DNA of 64,000 bases from a virus: IMG/VR virus record IMGVR_UViG_3300028840_004168, positions 62,001 to 126,000 of that record; one strand, 5' to 3'. Below are positions 34,725 to 41,887 of this stretch, piece by piece; within the stretch, counting starts at the first letter, position 1, and each line of letters begins with the position of its first letter. The notes under the pieces are model-generated. The model was not told where the DNA came from, did no database searches, and was given only the letters and a program-made list of their open reading frames with translations. The translations under genes were made by a program, and so were the position numbers.

Positions 34725-35034
34725 GCGTTTTTTTAATAATAATTCAATTATATTTATCTTTCTATGATTTAACCTATATCAGCCTTATGTCTGACTATGT
34801 TAATATATAGCTCTAATTTGCCCTGTGTTGGATTATTAATTGTTAATAGGGTAAACATACTTGACTATATAGAAAATAGCTTAGAATTGAAATATGGGAC
34901 AATAGCTATAATGGTATATTTCTTATATAGCTAAGTATACTTGAACATATATATTAATTATTGTATGTCTTATATAGCTAAGTATAGCTATCCGTATACG
35001 TGTGTGCGTGATCGACCTGGAGTCTAATAGCATC
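34725..35034. other. A+T-rich spacer with TATACTTG motifs
   Basis: No gene. Contains several scattered ATACTTGAMTATAT / GTATACTTGAACATATA words (34856, 34926, 34977) that resemble isolated -10 boxes without a spaced -35. Similar to the 33.4 kb repeats. Confidence 0.45.
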
Positions 35035-35103
35035 TGTCAAACCGTATATGTCAAACCCCTGATATGTAGCATCTGGTATCTGTCAAACCATGCGTGTCAA
35101 ACC
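35035..35103. repeat. Two GTCAAACC pair elements in tandem
   Basis: TGTCAAACC occurs at 35035, 35049, 35081 and 35095: two pairs, each with exact 14 bp spacing. In both pairs the second copy continues CCTGATATGTAGCATCTG. Confidence 0.75.
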
Positions 35104-35130
35104 CCTGATATGTAGCATCTGAAGCCAAAA

Positions 35131-35161
35131 TAAAAAGCCCCTGCTAGATAGCAAGGGCTTA
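35131..35161 (-). terminator. Rho-independent terminator (minus)
   Basis: AAGCCC...GGGCTT hairpin with a TGCTA/TAGCA stem extension and TTTTTA on the minus strand, directly after the 35197 gene. Confidence 0.8.
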
Positions 35162-35196
35162 AGCACTATAAGTGCTTACAGGGTGAAAGAGGGGCT

Positions 35197-35565
35197 TTAA
35201 AACGGTTTAAACATCGGCACGTCAAGATTATGCAATCCAATGCCGACCACTACTCGGTTTTTATCTTTCCTGAGTTCAAAGGGCACGCCACCTGCAAAGA
35301 AATTGCGAGTAGTAAAGCACTTGAGCATACGTGCGTTTAATACGTGCTGGCATATTCTTTCTCTGATGTAGCCGTCAAGGATGATATCATGTATCGCCTG
35401 AATGATATCCTTGCCGATAGCATCATGGTAAGAAGCAATTGAGTCAGCAGGGTTCAACGGTTCACGTTTGAATATCAGAGTCATCAACATTACATTGCCG
35501 TCAATGATAATCTCAATATCAGATGTTTTGCTATTGCTGATAAATTTTTTGTTTATATCTGGCAT
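35197..35565 (-). CDS. Hypothetical protein
   Basis: 122 residues, beta strands at the start (I-E-I-I-I-D-G-N-V-M-L-M-T-L-I) and a central helical region. No motif. Separated from the upstream gene by a strong GGGGGGC/GCCCCCC hairpin. Confidence 0.6.
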   Translation of the reverse strand: MPDINKKFISNSKTSDIEIIIDGNVMLMTLIFKREPLNPADSIASYHDAIGKDIIQAIHDIILDGYIRERICQHVLNARMLKCFTTRNFFAGGVPFELRKDKNRVVVGIGLHNLDVPMFKPF

Positions 35566-35581
35566 AGTTTGAAAATCCTTT

Positions 35582-35605
35582 CAGGGGGGCGATTTCAGCC
35601 CCCCT
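35582..35605 (-). other. Intergenic hairpin between cotranscribed genes
   Basis: AGGGGGGC / GCCCCCCT stem with a 7-base loop just upstream of the SD of the 35565 gene. It resembles the hairpin after the capsid gene; no T-run, so likely mRNA stabilisation or partial attenuation. Confidence 0.5.
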
Positions 35606-35622
35606 TGTTATTCATAAAGCGT

Positions 35623-35946
35623 TTATGTGTGTGTTGTCCATGTGTCATCACTGTTCAATTTGATAACACCGTTAATTCTCGGAGTCCATTCTCTGAAGTC
35701 CTCAGAGTGCTGGACACAAAAGCCAATGCAGGAATCATACATATCACTGTAAATAACTACTCTGGAATACTTTTCCTGTTTTTCATTGCCCCACTGCATC
35801 AATCGATTTAAAGCACTGACCAAAGATAAACAGCACTGACAAGCTGACTCAGGTTCGGCATCTCTTTTAATAGACTCTGAGAATGCCTTTTGTAAATCAC
35901 CGTTTGAGTCATCAACTAATGAATATTTTAAAATGCCTTTTTCCAT
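35623..35946 (-). CDS. Hypothetical protein
   Basis: 107 residues, two neighbouring cysteines (C-Q-C-C) and a beta-rich middle (R-V-V-I-Y-S-D-M-Y). First gene of its unit. Unrecognised. Confidence 0.58.
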   Translation of the reverse strand: MEKGILKYSLVDDSNGDLQKAFSESIKRDAEPESACQCCLSLVSALNRLMQWGNEKQEKYSRVVIYSDMYDSCIGFCVQHSEDFREWTPRINGVIKLNSDDTWTTHT

Positions 35947-36000
35947 GCTTTTCCCTTCGGTTAAAAGTTAATATGTTTTATATCCCGTATCATGTGTTAA

Positions 36001-36029
36001 AGTATAATTGACTTTTTAAGATTTGTCAA
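36001..36029 (-). promoter_or_regulatory. Promoter (minus) with upstream palindrome
   Basis: TTGACA, 17 bp with AAAAAGT, TATACT. A palindrome variant (TGTAATTTCAGA on the minus strand, about 36039-36050) lies 9 bp upstream of the -35 box. Confidence 0.78.
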
Positions 36030-36053
36030 ATGTTTTTTTCTGAAATTACAAAA

Positions 36054-36079
36054 TAAAAAAAGCCCCTGTTAAGGGGCTT
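36054..36079 (-). terminator. Rho-independent terminator (minus)
   Basis: AAGCCCCT-TAAC-AGGGGCTT with a following T7 run on the minus strand, after the 36108 gene. Confidence 0.88.
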
Positions 36080-36107
36080 CTATGAAGAGATACGGGTTGA
36101 AGGGTTT

Positions 36108-36341
36108 TTATTTTACTGGTTTGTAGCAGTTAACTCCGAGCTTAATGCCGTCAGTACCATCGATTTCATGGTTGCCCTTGCTACTGGCAATGTTATTTGA
36201 CTTGCCAGAGCTTGACAGGCCGAGCTTCTTTGATAAGTCAATTTCGATTGTGAGCTTGTTTCCCTGAACTACGGTCTTTACATTACTTCCGATATTGCCG
36301 ATAATTGCATCGGCTTCTTTTTTGGTTGCTGATTTTGGCAT
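36108..36341 (-). CDS. Small basic hypothetical protein
   Basis: 77 residues; start 36341 chosen by SD GAGAGGGA. Middle section is Ser/Gly/Asn-rich (S-S-S-G-K-S-N-N-I-A-S-S-K-G). N-terminal half has a strand-loop pattern (T-V-V-Q-G-N-K-L-T-I-E-I). Single-gene unit with its own promoter and terminator. Confidence 0.6.
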   Translation of the reverse strand: MPKSATKKEADAIIGNIGSNVKTVVQGNKLTIEIDLSKKLGLSSSGKSNNIASSKGNHEIDGTDGIKLGVNCYKPVK

Positions 36342-36408
36342 AGTTTTGTCCCTCTCTTTTTTTGTTGGTTTGTTGGTTTTTATTTTTGTGTCCCGTATCA
36401 TGCTTATA

Positions 36409-36437
36409 ACTATAATTCACTTTTAAAGATTTGTCAA
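36409..36437 (-). promoter_or_regulatory. Promoter (minus)
   Basis: TTGACA, 17 bp with AAAAGTG, TATAGT, serving the single gene at 36108. Confidence 0.7.
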
Positions 36438-36695
36438 GTATTTTTTTTCTTTAATTTCATTTTTTTTAATCCTATATATAAGCATACTTGATTATATATC
36501 ATATCGACCTGGAGTCTTATTGCTTGCGCCTGTAGCGCCTTGCGCCAGGTATGTCAAGACCTGGAGTCAAACCGACTAAGTCAAACCCCTGATCTCAGAC
36601 TTCTGACTTGCGCCTGCGCCAAGTCAAACCAAACAGCTGAAAAGCCTTATTGTCAAACCGTTACAGCCATTCCCCTGAAACAGTGATTATCAGCG
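36438..36695. repeat. Intergenic module with GCGCC words and GTCAAACC pairs
   Basis: No gene. A 'cttgcgcctg/gcgccttgcgcc' short-word repeat region (36526-36622) holds pair elements at 36566/36580 and 36652/36666, the latter with a diverged second half. It also carries CGACCTGGAGTCT-type words also present near 35010. Confidence 0.65.
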
Positions 36696-36724
36696 CAAAA
36701 AGAAAGGGCATCCGAAGATGCCCT
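36696..36724 (-). terminator. Rho-independent terminator (minus)
   Basis: AGGGCATC-TTCG-GATGCCCT then TTTCTTTTTG on the minus strand. Confidence 0.85.
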
Positions 36725-36746
36725 GTTGGTGGGAGTTTTGGGAAGT

Positions 36747-37025
36747 TTATACGAAGCGGAACTTAGGAACTTCATCATAAGGCTTCATTGCCTCATGTGC
36801 AAACTTGCACAAATCTTCACAGCGCAAATCATAATTGCCTCTCTCGTAGGCTTTCGCCCAATTCCAGAGAAGTCTGGCAATGATGCCACCAAAGCACTGC
36901 TGCAATGTGCGATGGCCTTTTAAGATACCTTCAACAAAATCATCATTGTTAAAGGGATGGCAGTTGACCATGTCCATGACTGCCTTAGCTGCTACCTTCT
37001 GGATTTCTTCGAGATGCTCTCTCAT
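36747..37025 (-). CDS. Hypothetical helical protein
   Basis: 92 residues; start 37025 chosen by SD AAGGGGAG. Helical, with N-C-H-P-F-N-N-D-D and a conserved-looking G-G-I-I-A-R-L-L-W-N-W-A-K-A. Cysteines are isolated. Overlaps nothing; 1 bp from the next. Confidence 0.58.
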   Translation of the reverse strand: MREHLEEIQKVAAKAVMDMVNCHPFNNDDFVEGILKGHRTLQQCFGGIIARLLWNWAKAYERGNYDLRCEDLCKFAHEAMKPYDEVPKFRFV

Positions 37026-37026
37026 G

Positions 37027-37368
37027 TTATTCTCCCCTTTCTTCGATGCAACCAAGACAAAAAGCCTGATCGCCTTCGACTTTAAATTCTTCAGGTGAAA
37101 AAGTAAAAAGATATGTGCTGCAAGAGTCGCATTTAATAAGGCGTTTAGCCTGCTCTGTTTCTTTTAATTCCATAGCTTTCCTTGTTGCTTTGTTGAGAGC
37201 GCTCAGCGCCTCTTGAAAGTCAGCTCCCAGTTCAGGATAATCATCTTTGATAGCTTTGACAAGTCCCTCTAAGCGATGTCTGGCGTATCCCATGAATATC
37301 TCCTGATAGCCTAAATCAACCTTGTCTCCATTTTCGAGCAGTTCTAATTGATCTTCTGTTAATGGCAT
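37027..37368 (-). CDS. Helical protein with C-terminal zinc ribbon
   Basis: 113 residues from 37368 (SD AGAAGGGA). The first ~80 residues are a charged helical bundle; the end has C-D-S-C and C-L-G-C, a four-Cys zinc ribbon. Probably a nucleic-acid or protein adaptor. Confidence 0.62.
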   Translation of the reverse strand: MPLTEDQLELLENGDKVDLGYQEIFMGYARHRLEGLVKAIKDDYPELGADFQEALSALNKATRKAMELKETEQAKRLIKCDSCSTYLFTFSPEEFKVEGDQAFCLGCIEERGE

Positions 37369-37384
37369 AGTTTTTTCCCTTCTG

Positions 37385-37684
37385 TTAAAAGTTTGCTTCT
37401 GCTTCTTCTCTCCAGATGCCGTCAATGATATCATCATGATTGTTTTCCAGATACCATTCAACCACTGCATTCAATACAGGAGAATGCACGTTTACAGGCA
37501 ATTCGTCATCATCACTGTTTGTTGCTGAGTCAACGGTAAAATTTCCCAAGTCAATGGTAGGCTCTTCAGCTGGCTCTGTCATTGTCTGCCTGCAACCTGC
37601 CGTGATGCCATACTCCAGGGTGATCTCAATGGCGATATTGCCTTGCTCGTTTCCAATTTCGATTGTTAAATTTGTTGTTCCCAT
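37385..37684 (-). CDS. Acidic hypothetical protein
   Basis: 99 residues, strand-rich N-terminus and acidic C-terminus (N-N-H-D-D-I-I-D-G-I-W). First gene of its unit behind a strong promoter. Confidence 0.58.
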   Translation of the reverse strand: MGTTNLTIEIGNEQGNIAIEITLEYGITAGCRQTMTEPAEEPTIDLGNFTVDSATNSDDDELPVNVHSPVLNAVVEWYLENNHDDIIDGIWREEAEANF

Positions 37685-37717
37685 GTTTAAGCTCCCTTCT
37701 TATGTGTTCTATTGTTA

Positions 37718-37745
37718 AGTATAACAGACTTTCTATGATTGTCAA
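37718..37745 (-). promoter_or_regulatory. Promoter (minus) with upstream palindrome
   Basis: TTGACA, 16 bp containing GAAAGTC, TATACT. The perfect palindrome TCTGTAATTACAGA (37753-37766) lies 7 bp upstream of the -35. Confidence 0.82.
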
Positions 37746-37752
37746 GTTTTTT

Positions 37753-37766
37753 TCTGTAATTACAGA
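37753..37766. promoter_or_regulatory. Perfect 14 bp palindrome
   Basis: TCTGTAATTACAGA, 7 bp upstream of a -35 box. Candidate activator/repressor operator. Confidence 0.72.
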
Positions 37767-37884
37767 TTATTTTTTTTCCTTATCAAGTCTGATAACAAGA
37801 CAAGCACAAGACAGACACAAGATGTAAACAAGACATAGACAAGCACAAGACAAGCCTAGTCAAACCATAGCTCTCAATGTTCTA

Positions 37885-37906
37885 GTCAAACCAGCAATGT
37901 CATACT
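37885..37906. repeat. GTCAAACC pair element
   Basis: GTCAAACC at 37885 and GTCATACT at 37899 (14 bp spacing); another single GTCAAACC at 37859. Preceded by an ACAAGACA/CAAGCACA short-word stretch at ~37793-37855. Confidence 0.65.
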
Positions 37907-37910
37907 TCTG

Positions 37911-37939
37911 AAAAAAGAAAGGCCGTCCGAAGACGGCCT
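37911..37939 (-). terminator. Rho-independent terminator (minus)
   Basis: AGGCCGTC-TTCG-GACGGCCT followed by TTTCTTTTTT on the minus strand. Confidence 0.88.
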
Positions 37940-37963
37940 CATAGAAGGGAATTAGAAGGGAAG

Positions 37964-38362
37964 TTATTCAGACATTTCTGCAGGATGTTTAAACTCTTCA
38001 TTAAGAGCGCAGTCAAATATCTGGTAGAGATAATCTTTGATCATATCTCTATCTCTGCCTGTGATTCTCAGATCAATGCCATTGAAAGCAGGCTTGACGA
38101 TTACCTTATGATCTGTCCATCCGTCATACATACCATGTTCAGTCATATGGTGAAATGAAGTATCGATGACTACTTTGCCATCGTTTGATTTTTCAATGTC
38201 TATTTTGCATCCTGAGTCAATGCCTGAGCCTGACGGCAATACGTCTCTCTCTATGTGCTCAAGCATTTCAAGATGATCGTCTGCCCACTTACTGCCTACT
38301 TTTACGCATCTGTGATATGCTCCTGCTGTTGATGCTATCTGTTGGATTACTGTTTTGTTCAT
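37964..38362 (-). CDS. Hypothetical protein
   Basis: 132 residues from 38362 (SD AGGGAG), overlapping the preceding 53-residue gene by 4 bp. Contains H-H-M-T-E-H-G-M and G-C-K-I-D-I-E. Mixed alpha/beta; no recognised family. Confidence 0.6.
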   Translation of the reverse strand: MNKTVIQQIASTAGAYHRCVKVGSKWADDHLEMLEHIERDVLPSGSGIDSGCKIDIEKSNDGKVVIDTSFHHMTEHGMYDGWTDHKVIVKPAFNGIDLRITGRDRDMIKDYLYQIFDCALNEEFKHPAEMSE

Positions 38363-38520
38363 ATTCTTACTCCCTCCCTTCGTGCCCATAAGTAAAGGCC
38401 TTCATCGTTTAATATCCAGCCTCTGCGCTCTTCATTGTTCAACCTGCAATTAGAGCAGACATTTTTAATATGTCTGTCTATCTCTTCTTTGTTTTCTTTG
38501 ATAAATTCTCTTAACGTCAT
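38359..38520 (-). CDS. Small C-x2-C protein
   Basis: 53 residues. A charged helix is followed by V-C-S-N-C-R-L-N-N and a short G-L-Y-L-W-A-R-R end, which reads like a half zinc finger that could pair on dimerisation. SD GGGAG upstream; its TGA overlaps the following ATG, which confirms both reading frames. Confidence 0.65.
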   Translation of the reverse strand: MTLREFIKENKEEIDRHIKNVCSNCRLNNEERRGWILNDEGLYLWARREGVRI

Positions 38521-38533
38521 ACTTGCGCTCCCT

Positions 38534-38872
38534 TCATATAATTTTGTTATTTCTTTCTACCAAATCCCCCCAAGATGTAAGCAAGAACTGCTCTATATCT
38601 ACATCATAAACAATAGTCGGGCAGTAGGTTTCACCAGTATTGCAGTAAACATATCTAGCATCGCACCAGAACTTGTTCCATATATCTTCCTGCCTGATAA
38701 CTTCTACTCCATGAGTTTCCAGTGCTTTGTCGATTATATCCATAGCCGTCTGGATGCTCATGCCGTCAAGGTTAGCATTATGGATTGATGCTCTGACAAG
38801 TTTAGCCTGCTCTCTGGTAATGTTAAGTGATTCTGTTAATCTCTTGATACTTGGTGCTCTAAAAAATGCCAT
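38534..38872 (-). CDS. Hypothetical protein
   Basis: 112 residues. Helical first half (R-L-T-E-S-L-N-I-T-R-E-Q-A-K-L-V), strand-rich second half with C-D-A-R-Y-V-Y-C and Y-C-P-T. First gene of a three-gene unit. Confidence 0.6.
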   Translation of the reverse strand: MAFFRAPSIKRLTESLNITREQAKLVRASIHNANLDGMSIQTAMDIIDKALETHGVEVIRQEDIWNKFWCDARYVYCNTGETYCPTIVYDVDIEQFLLTSWGDLVERNNKII

Positions 38873-38905
38873 GCTTTAGCTCCCTTCCTTATGTCGTTAA
38901 AAACA

Positions 38906-38934
38906 AGTATACTTTGCTTTCTATTGTTTGTCAA
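38906..38934 (-). promoter_or_regulatory. Promoter (minus) with upstream palindrome
   Basis: TTGACA, 17 bp with AGAAAGC, TATACT, then TG. Palindrome TCTGTAATTACAGA (38942-38955) 7 bp upstream of -35. Confidence 0.83.
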
Positions 38935-38941
38935 GTTTTTT

Positions 38942-38955
38942 TCTGTAATTACAGA
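38942..38955. promoter_or_regulatory. Perfect 14 bp palindrome
   Basis: TCTGTAATTACAGA, same spacing from a -35 box as at 37753. Confidence 0.72.
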
Positions 38956-39085
38956 TTATTTTCTACACTAACTTAGGCACATGTGCCCTAGCTTAGTGAC
39001 CAAGCTAAGGACAAGCTAGGACTAAGCTAGTGCTTGCCTAAGATTAGCTATTTTCTTAAACAGGAAAGCAGGCTAATTCAGGAAA
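38956..39085. other. Spacer of AAGCTAG-type short words
   Basis: No gene; AGCTTAGTGACCAAGCTAAG, ACAAGCTAGG and ACTAAGCTAGT words repeat imperfectly over ~90 bp. Occupies the same slot as the ACAAG and GCGCC spacers in sister modules. Confidence 0.5.
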
Positions 39086-39107
39086 GTCAAACCAGCTCTG
39101 TCAAACC
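39086..39107. repeat. GTCAAACC pair element
   Basis: GTCAAACC at 39086 and 39100, 14 bp spacing, second copy extended by CCTGATCTGATTCTAC. Confidence 0.75.
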
Positions 39108-39127
39108 CCTGATCTGATTCTACACAA

Positions 39128-39153
39128 TAAAAAAGCCAGCTCGTAAGCTGGCT
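39128..39153 (-). terminator. Rho-independent terminator (minus)
   Basis: AGCCAGCT-TACG-AGCTGGCT followed by TTTTTTATTG on the minus strand. Confidence 0.86.
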
Positions 39154-39175
39154 CTGTGAAGGGAATAGAAGGGAG

Positions 39176-39415
39176 TCATGATAATCTTGGGAATTGCTTT
39201 CGGCCTATCTCCTGCACTCTAGGCCACCAGTCAGACAGGCTTCTGTAGTCCCTCAGTGCCTGGACTTCTTCAGGATAGCCAGCCTCTAAGAGTTTAAGGT
39301 GATAGCCGTCGGCGATTTCCATCGCTTTAGACAGAGCCGTCTTAAACCCTGAGTGCATGCGGTATTGCCACTTGTAAATAAACTCTTCTCCTGCTGTTAG
39401 TTTTTCTTCTGGCAT
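39176..39415 (-). CDS. Small helical protein
   Basis: 79 residues from 39415 (SD GAAAGGA). Helical (E-F-I-Y-K-W-Q-Y-R-M-H-S-G-F-K-T-A-L-S-K-A-M-E). No motif. Second gene of the 39719 unit. Confidence 0.58.
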   Translation of the reverse strand: MPEEKLTAGEEFIYKWQYRMHSGFKTALSKAMEIADGYHLKLLEAGYPEEVQALRDYRSLSDWWPRVQEIGRKQFPRLS

Positions 39416-39428
39416 AATTTTTCCTTTC

Positions 39429-39719
39429 TTAGTTGTTGTTAAGGTTAAACATCTCTTCCATATCAGCAGGGACAAAAACAACATTTCCATCAATGTCTCT
39501 TGTGACCTTGCCAATGTCTCTTTTCTCGCTCTCCTGTCCATCACTGCCTGCTGTGATCTGGATATGGAATTCGTCTTCGCCTGTGGCTTCATTAAACGTG
39601 GCCTCTACCTCTACGCCTGATTGCCAGCCGTTGATTTCAGCACTCATACCACTTTCTTTAGTGCCAAGCCTTGAAGCCTCTTTACGATTGCCTTTGATTT
39701 CTGCTCTGTATTGCGCCAT
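39429..39719 (-). CDS. Hypothetical protein
   Basis: 96 residues, beta-rich with acidic runs (F-N-E-A-T-G-E-D-E-F-H-I-Q-I-T-A-G-S-D). Ends N-L-N-N-N. First gene after two tandem promoters. Confidence 0.58.
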   Translation of the reverse strand: MAQYRAEIKGNRKEASRLGTKESGMSAEINGWQSGVEVEATFNEATGEDEFHIQITAGSDGQESEKRDIGKVTRDIDGNVVFVPADMEEMFNLNNN

Positions 39720-39752
39720 GCTTTTTGCTCCCTTCCTTATGTCGTTAAGTTA

Positions 39753-39780
39753 AGTATAACACGACTTACAGGAATGTCAA
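39753..39780 (-). promoter_or_regulatory. Promoter (minus), proximal
   Basis: TTGACA, 16 bp, TATACT upstream of the 39719 gene. Confidence 0.72.
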
Positions 39781-39787
39781 GCGATTA

Positions 39788-39853
39788 TTTTAAAAAAGTT
39801 CGGGGCAGCCTGCCAAAGCCACCCCTACGATTGAAAGGAAAAAAACTATGTGC
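39788..39853 (-). ncRNA. Candidate short RNA between two promoters
   Basis: A complete promoter (39860-39887) is followed after ~30 bases by a GGGG...CCCC hairpin (39802-39825 with two wobble pairs) and a T6 run (39792-39797) on the minus strand, giving a ~65-base transcript with no ORF. The next gene has its own promoter just downstream. It could be a small RNA or a leftover promoter-terminator unit. Confidence 0.4.
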
Positions 39854-39859
39854 ATGTTA

Positions 39860-39887
39860 AGTATAACATGCTTTGCAGGATTGTCAA
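39860..39887 (-). promoter_or_regulatory. Promoter (minus), distal
   Basis: TTGACA, 16 bp with CAAAGCA, TATACT. Directly beside a GTCAAACC pair element. Confidence 0.7.
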
Positions 39888-39894
39888 TCTTTAA

Positions 39895-39916
39895 GTCAAA
39901 CCAAGCCTGCCAAACC
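39895..39916. repeat. GTCAAACC pair element
   Basis: GTCAAACC at 39895 and GCCAAACC at 39909 (14 bp), second copy extended by CCTGATCT. Starts 7 bp from the stop codon of the 39923 gene. Confidence 0.7.
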
Positions 39917-39922
39917 CCTGAT

Positions 39923-40153
39923 CTAACTTTCGTAAATCGCTGGTGTCCTCCACTTGATCTCTATACCGTCTCCAAAGGCTTGGTCAGACTCTATAGAGCT
40001 GTTAGGCTGATAATGATCTACCAGCTCTTGAAACTTGGCTTTAGCTGCCTCATCTGTAGACATTATCCACAAGCTCTCATCCCATTCACCATAGCTTGTT
40101 TCTAATCTCAAGATGATTAGGTTAGCATAATTTTCTGTCTCTACTCTTGGCAT
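39923..40153 (-). CDS. Hypothetical protein
   Basis: 76 residues, mixed alpha/beta, no cysteines. Overlaps the preceding gene by 1 bp. Unrecognised. Confidence 0.58.
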   Translation of the reverse strand: MPRVETENYANLIILRLETSYGEWDESLWIMSTDEAAKAKFQELVDHYQPNSSIESDQAFGDGIEIKWRTPAIYES

Positions 40154-40512
40154 TATCCCCCCCTTGCTCTCATTTCGTTTAGTATGCCCTCTGTAGGCTC
40201 CCAGTCTCTACATAGAACAGTATTAGTATCTGCATCCACTTCCTTCTCATCATGCATACAGCCGTCTACACGGTCATTCCGACAAGTATTGCAATCCACC
40301 ACGCAATCATGATGCTTTGCTACCAAGTCCCTATAGATTCTTTTGCCGTTTGTTTCCAGAGTATCAAAGCACAGCGCTGGCGAAGGTCTAAACCTTATGT
40401 TAGCCAGCCGTCCGAATATCTTATACTCAGGCGTATTCTGCCCACCATGCCAGTCACAGGCGAAACAAAACCACGCTTCACAAATATCAAATCGATCAAA
40501 GTCAGCCATCAT
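40153..40512 (-). CDS. Cys/His-rich protein
   Basis: 119 residues (start 40512 or 40509, SD GGAAGGGGGAG). F-C-F-A-C-D-W-H, H-H-D-C-V-V-D-C-N-T-C, D-G-C-M-H and V-L-C-R-D-W give nine cysteines and several histidines, so one or two zinc sites are likely. D-C-x-x-C and C-R-D-W resemble phage 'Cys-rich' proteins with a C...C-x2-C...C knuckle. No tail. Confidence 0.62.
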   Translation of the reverse strand: MMADFDRFDICEAWFCFACDWHGGQNTPEYKIFGRLANIRFRPSPALCFDTLETNGKRIYRDLVAKHHDCVVDCNTCRNDRVDGCMHDEKEVDADTNTVLCRDWEPTEGILNEMRARGG

Positions 40513-40774
40513 CTCCCCCTTCCGCAGACTTCATAGCTATCTGGTATGCCTTATGCAGTGCCATGTTAGCATGTGCCAGCTGAGTTTTAATCTTGGCTAT
40601 ATCTTCCTCATTAGCAGAGAAGGTATAGTCTATCAGGTCATCCCTGTTCTCTAGGATGTCTCTGAGAATCTGCACAGGCAGTTCAGCCTGCATGATGTAA
40701 TTGATAATCTTGCCTCTGGTAATGTGCGACTTGTGTTTAGGACGCTTTGGTTTTTTCGGTATTGGCTTTGGCAT
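40502..40774 (-). CDS. Hypothetical protein with basic N-terminus
   Basis: 90 residues from 40774. The first 20 residues are Lys/Pro-rich (P-K-P-I-P-K-K-P-K-R-P-K-H-K); the rest is helical. A DNA- or RNA-binding N-terminal arm is plausible. First gene of its unit. Confidence 0.58.
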   Translation of the reverse strand: MPKPIPKKPKRPKHKSHITRGKIINYIMQAELPVQILRDILENRDDLIDYTFSANEEDIAKIKTQLAHANMALHKAYQIAMKSAEGGDDG

Positions 40775-40808
40775 TTTGTTTTTCTCCTTTCCTATCATCC
40801 TAAAATCA

Positions 40809-40837
40809 AGTATAGCTTGCTTTTCAAGATTTGTCAA
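40809..40837 (-). promoter_or_regulatory. Promoter (minus) with upstream palindrome
   Basis: TTGACA, 17 bp containing GAAAAGC, TATACT. Palindrome 40844-40857 lies 6 bp upstream of the -35. Confidence 0.82.
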
Positions 40838-40843
40838 GAAAAA

Positions 40844-40857
40844 TCTGTAATTACAGA
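40844..40857. promoter_or_regulatory. Perfect 14 bp palindrome
   Basis: TCTGTAATTACAGA in the same slot as at 37753 and 38942. Confidence 0.72.
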
Positions 40858-40951
40858 AATTATTTTAGCTAACACCAGCTTTTAGCTAAGCAGTGAAAGC
40901 AGTATGCAAGCAAGCCACAAGCAAGCTCCAAGCCCACTGCAAATGTAATAA

Positions 40952-40973
40952 GTCAAACCATTCATGTCAAACC
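40952..40973. repeat. GTCAAACC pair element
   Basis: GTCAAACC at 40952 and 40966, exact 14 bp spacing. Between it and the palindrome lies an AAGCAAGC/AAGCCACAAGC word region (40878-40945). Confidence 0.72.
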
Positions 40974-40989
40974 CCACGTCTCAGACTTC

Positions 40990-41253
40990 TCATGTCAGAA
41001 GCTCCATTGTCTTGCGGTCTATCTTATGCTGTTCAGTGTATTCTGTCTTACCTGAACCCATCTCCTGTATGCCGAAAACCAGCTCTACGTCAATGATTCC
41101 ATCATCACAGTCAAAGACAGTAGCTTCTGCAAAACCACCATTAATGTTTTGATATGGAGCGTAGGCTTCACCTTCCAGGGCATCAAGCACCTTGCAAAGC
41201 CTCTCCAGTTCGGACTCTGAGAAGTCCATACAAATTTTTAAATCTCTCTCCAT
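40990..41253 (-). CDS. Hypothetical protein
   Basis: 87 residues, acidic second half (C-D-D-G-I-I-D-V-E-L-V-F-G-I-Q-E). Last gene of the seven-gene unit that starts with the HNH gene at 43075. Unrecognised. Confidence 0.58.
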   Translation of the reverse strand: MERDLKICMDFSESELERLCKVLDALEGEAYAPYQNINGGFAEATVFDCDDGIIDVELVFGIQEMGSGKTEYTEQHKIDRKTMELLT

Positions 41254-41279
41254 AGTTTTCTCCTTTCAATCAGTTAATA

Positions 41280-41648
41280 TTAAGAGGTGTGGCGCACCTC
41301 ATTTGCAAAGCACCTTGCGTGCTCTCTTCTTATGCGATTCATTTTCTCTGATGCCCTGGAGACAAAGTCAAACTCGTAACCTATGTCTTCAGTCAAGTGC
41401 TTGATAAAGCCTTGGACATAAGGGTCTTCGAACGATACAGGTTTAGTATTAGTCAGTATCAATCTATACAGGCATGAATCATGCTGACCTATTACCTGGC
41501 GAACGCTATCGCACCTGTAGTAATAACATACCATGTGCGTTCCGTCAGTGTCAGCAAACAGCTCAGGGAATACAGCCACAAGCGTTCTTTCTGATAGCTT
41601 GTCTCTCCTGATAATAGCCTTTACTGGCTTTGTCCATTCTTCTGCCAT
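41280..41648 (-). CDS. Hypothetical protein
   Basis: 122 residues, C-Y-Y-Y-R-C-D and other isolated cysteines, alpha/beta composition. No known family. Confidence 0.58.
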   Translation of the reverse strand: MAEEWTKPVKAIIRRDKLSERTLVAVFPELFADTDGTHMVCYYYRCDSVRQVIGQHDSCLYRLILTNTKPVSFEDPYVQGFIKHLTEDIGYEFDFVSRASEKMNRIRREHARCFANEVRHTS

Positions 41649-41659
41649 GTCTTCTCCTT

Positions 41660-41887
41660 TTAATTTTCTTCAAAGATTATATCACCGTCAACGTCTGTCA
41701 CAATCACGTATCCATCATCATCTACAGTCACAGTCAGGCCGAACAGGTCGGCACTTTCTTCTTCATCTTTAGCACCGTTATTAATCCATACCTTGATGGT
41801 TTCAACGCCTTGCTCATCTTTAGTATAGCGAGTGTCTACCCCGATGGTTTCACCCTGCATATATGTTTCCATTGGATTCTTAGCCAT
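41660..41887 (-). CDS. Small acidic beta-rich protein
   Basis: 75 residues; start 41887 overlaps the upstream stop. Strand-rich and acidic (T-V-D-D-D-G-Y-V-I-V-T-D-V-D-G-D). Its first residues (M-A-K-N-P-M-E-T) follow an SD. Possibly an inhibitor-type mimic, but no family is recognised. Confidence 0.56.
   Translation of the reverse strand: MAKNPMETYMQGETIGVDTRYTKDEQGVETIKVWINNGAKDEEESADLFGLTVTVDDDGYVIVTDVDGDIIFEEN

Noticed and set aside
33040-36700. Repeats considered as a CRISPR array
   Set aside because: Units are of different length, irregular spacing, no unique spacers of constant size and no cas genes.
39848-40105. Plus-strand reading frame with GAAAGGA in front of its ATG
   Set aside because: It lies opposite minus-strand genes with their own signals, and the ATG falls in the -10 region of a minus promoter.
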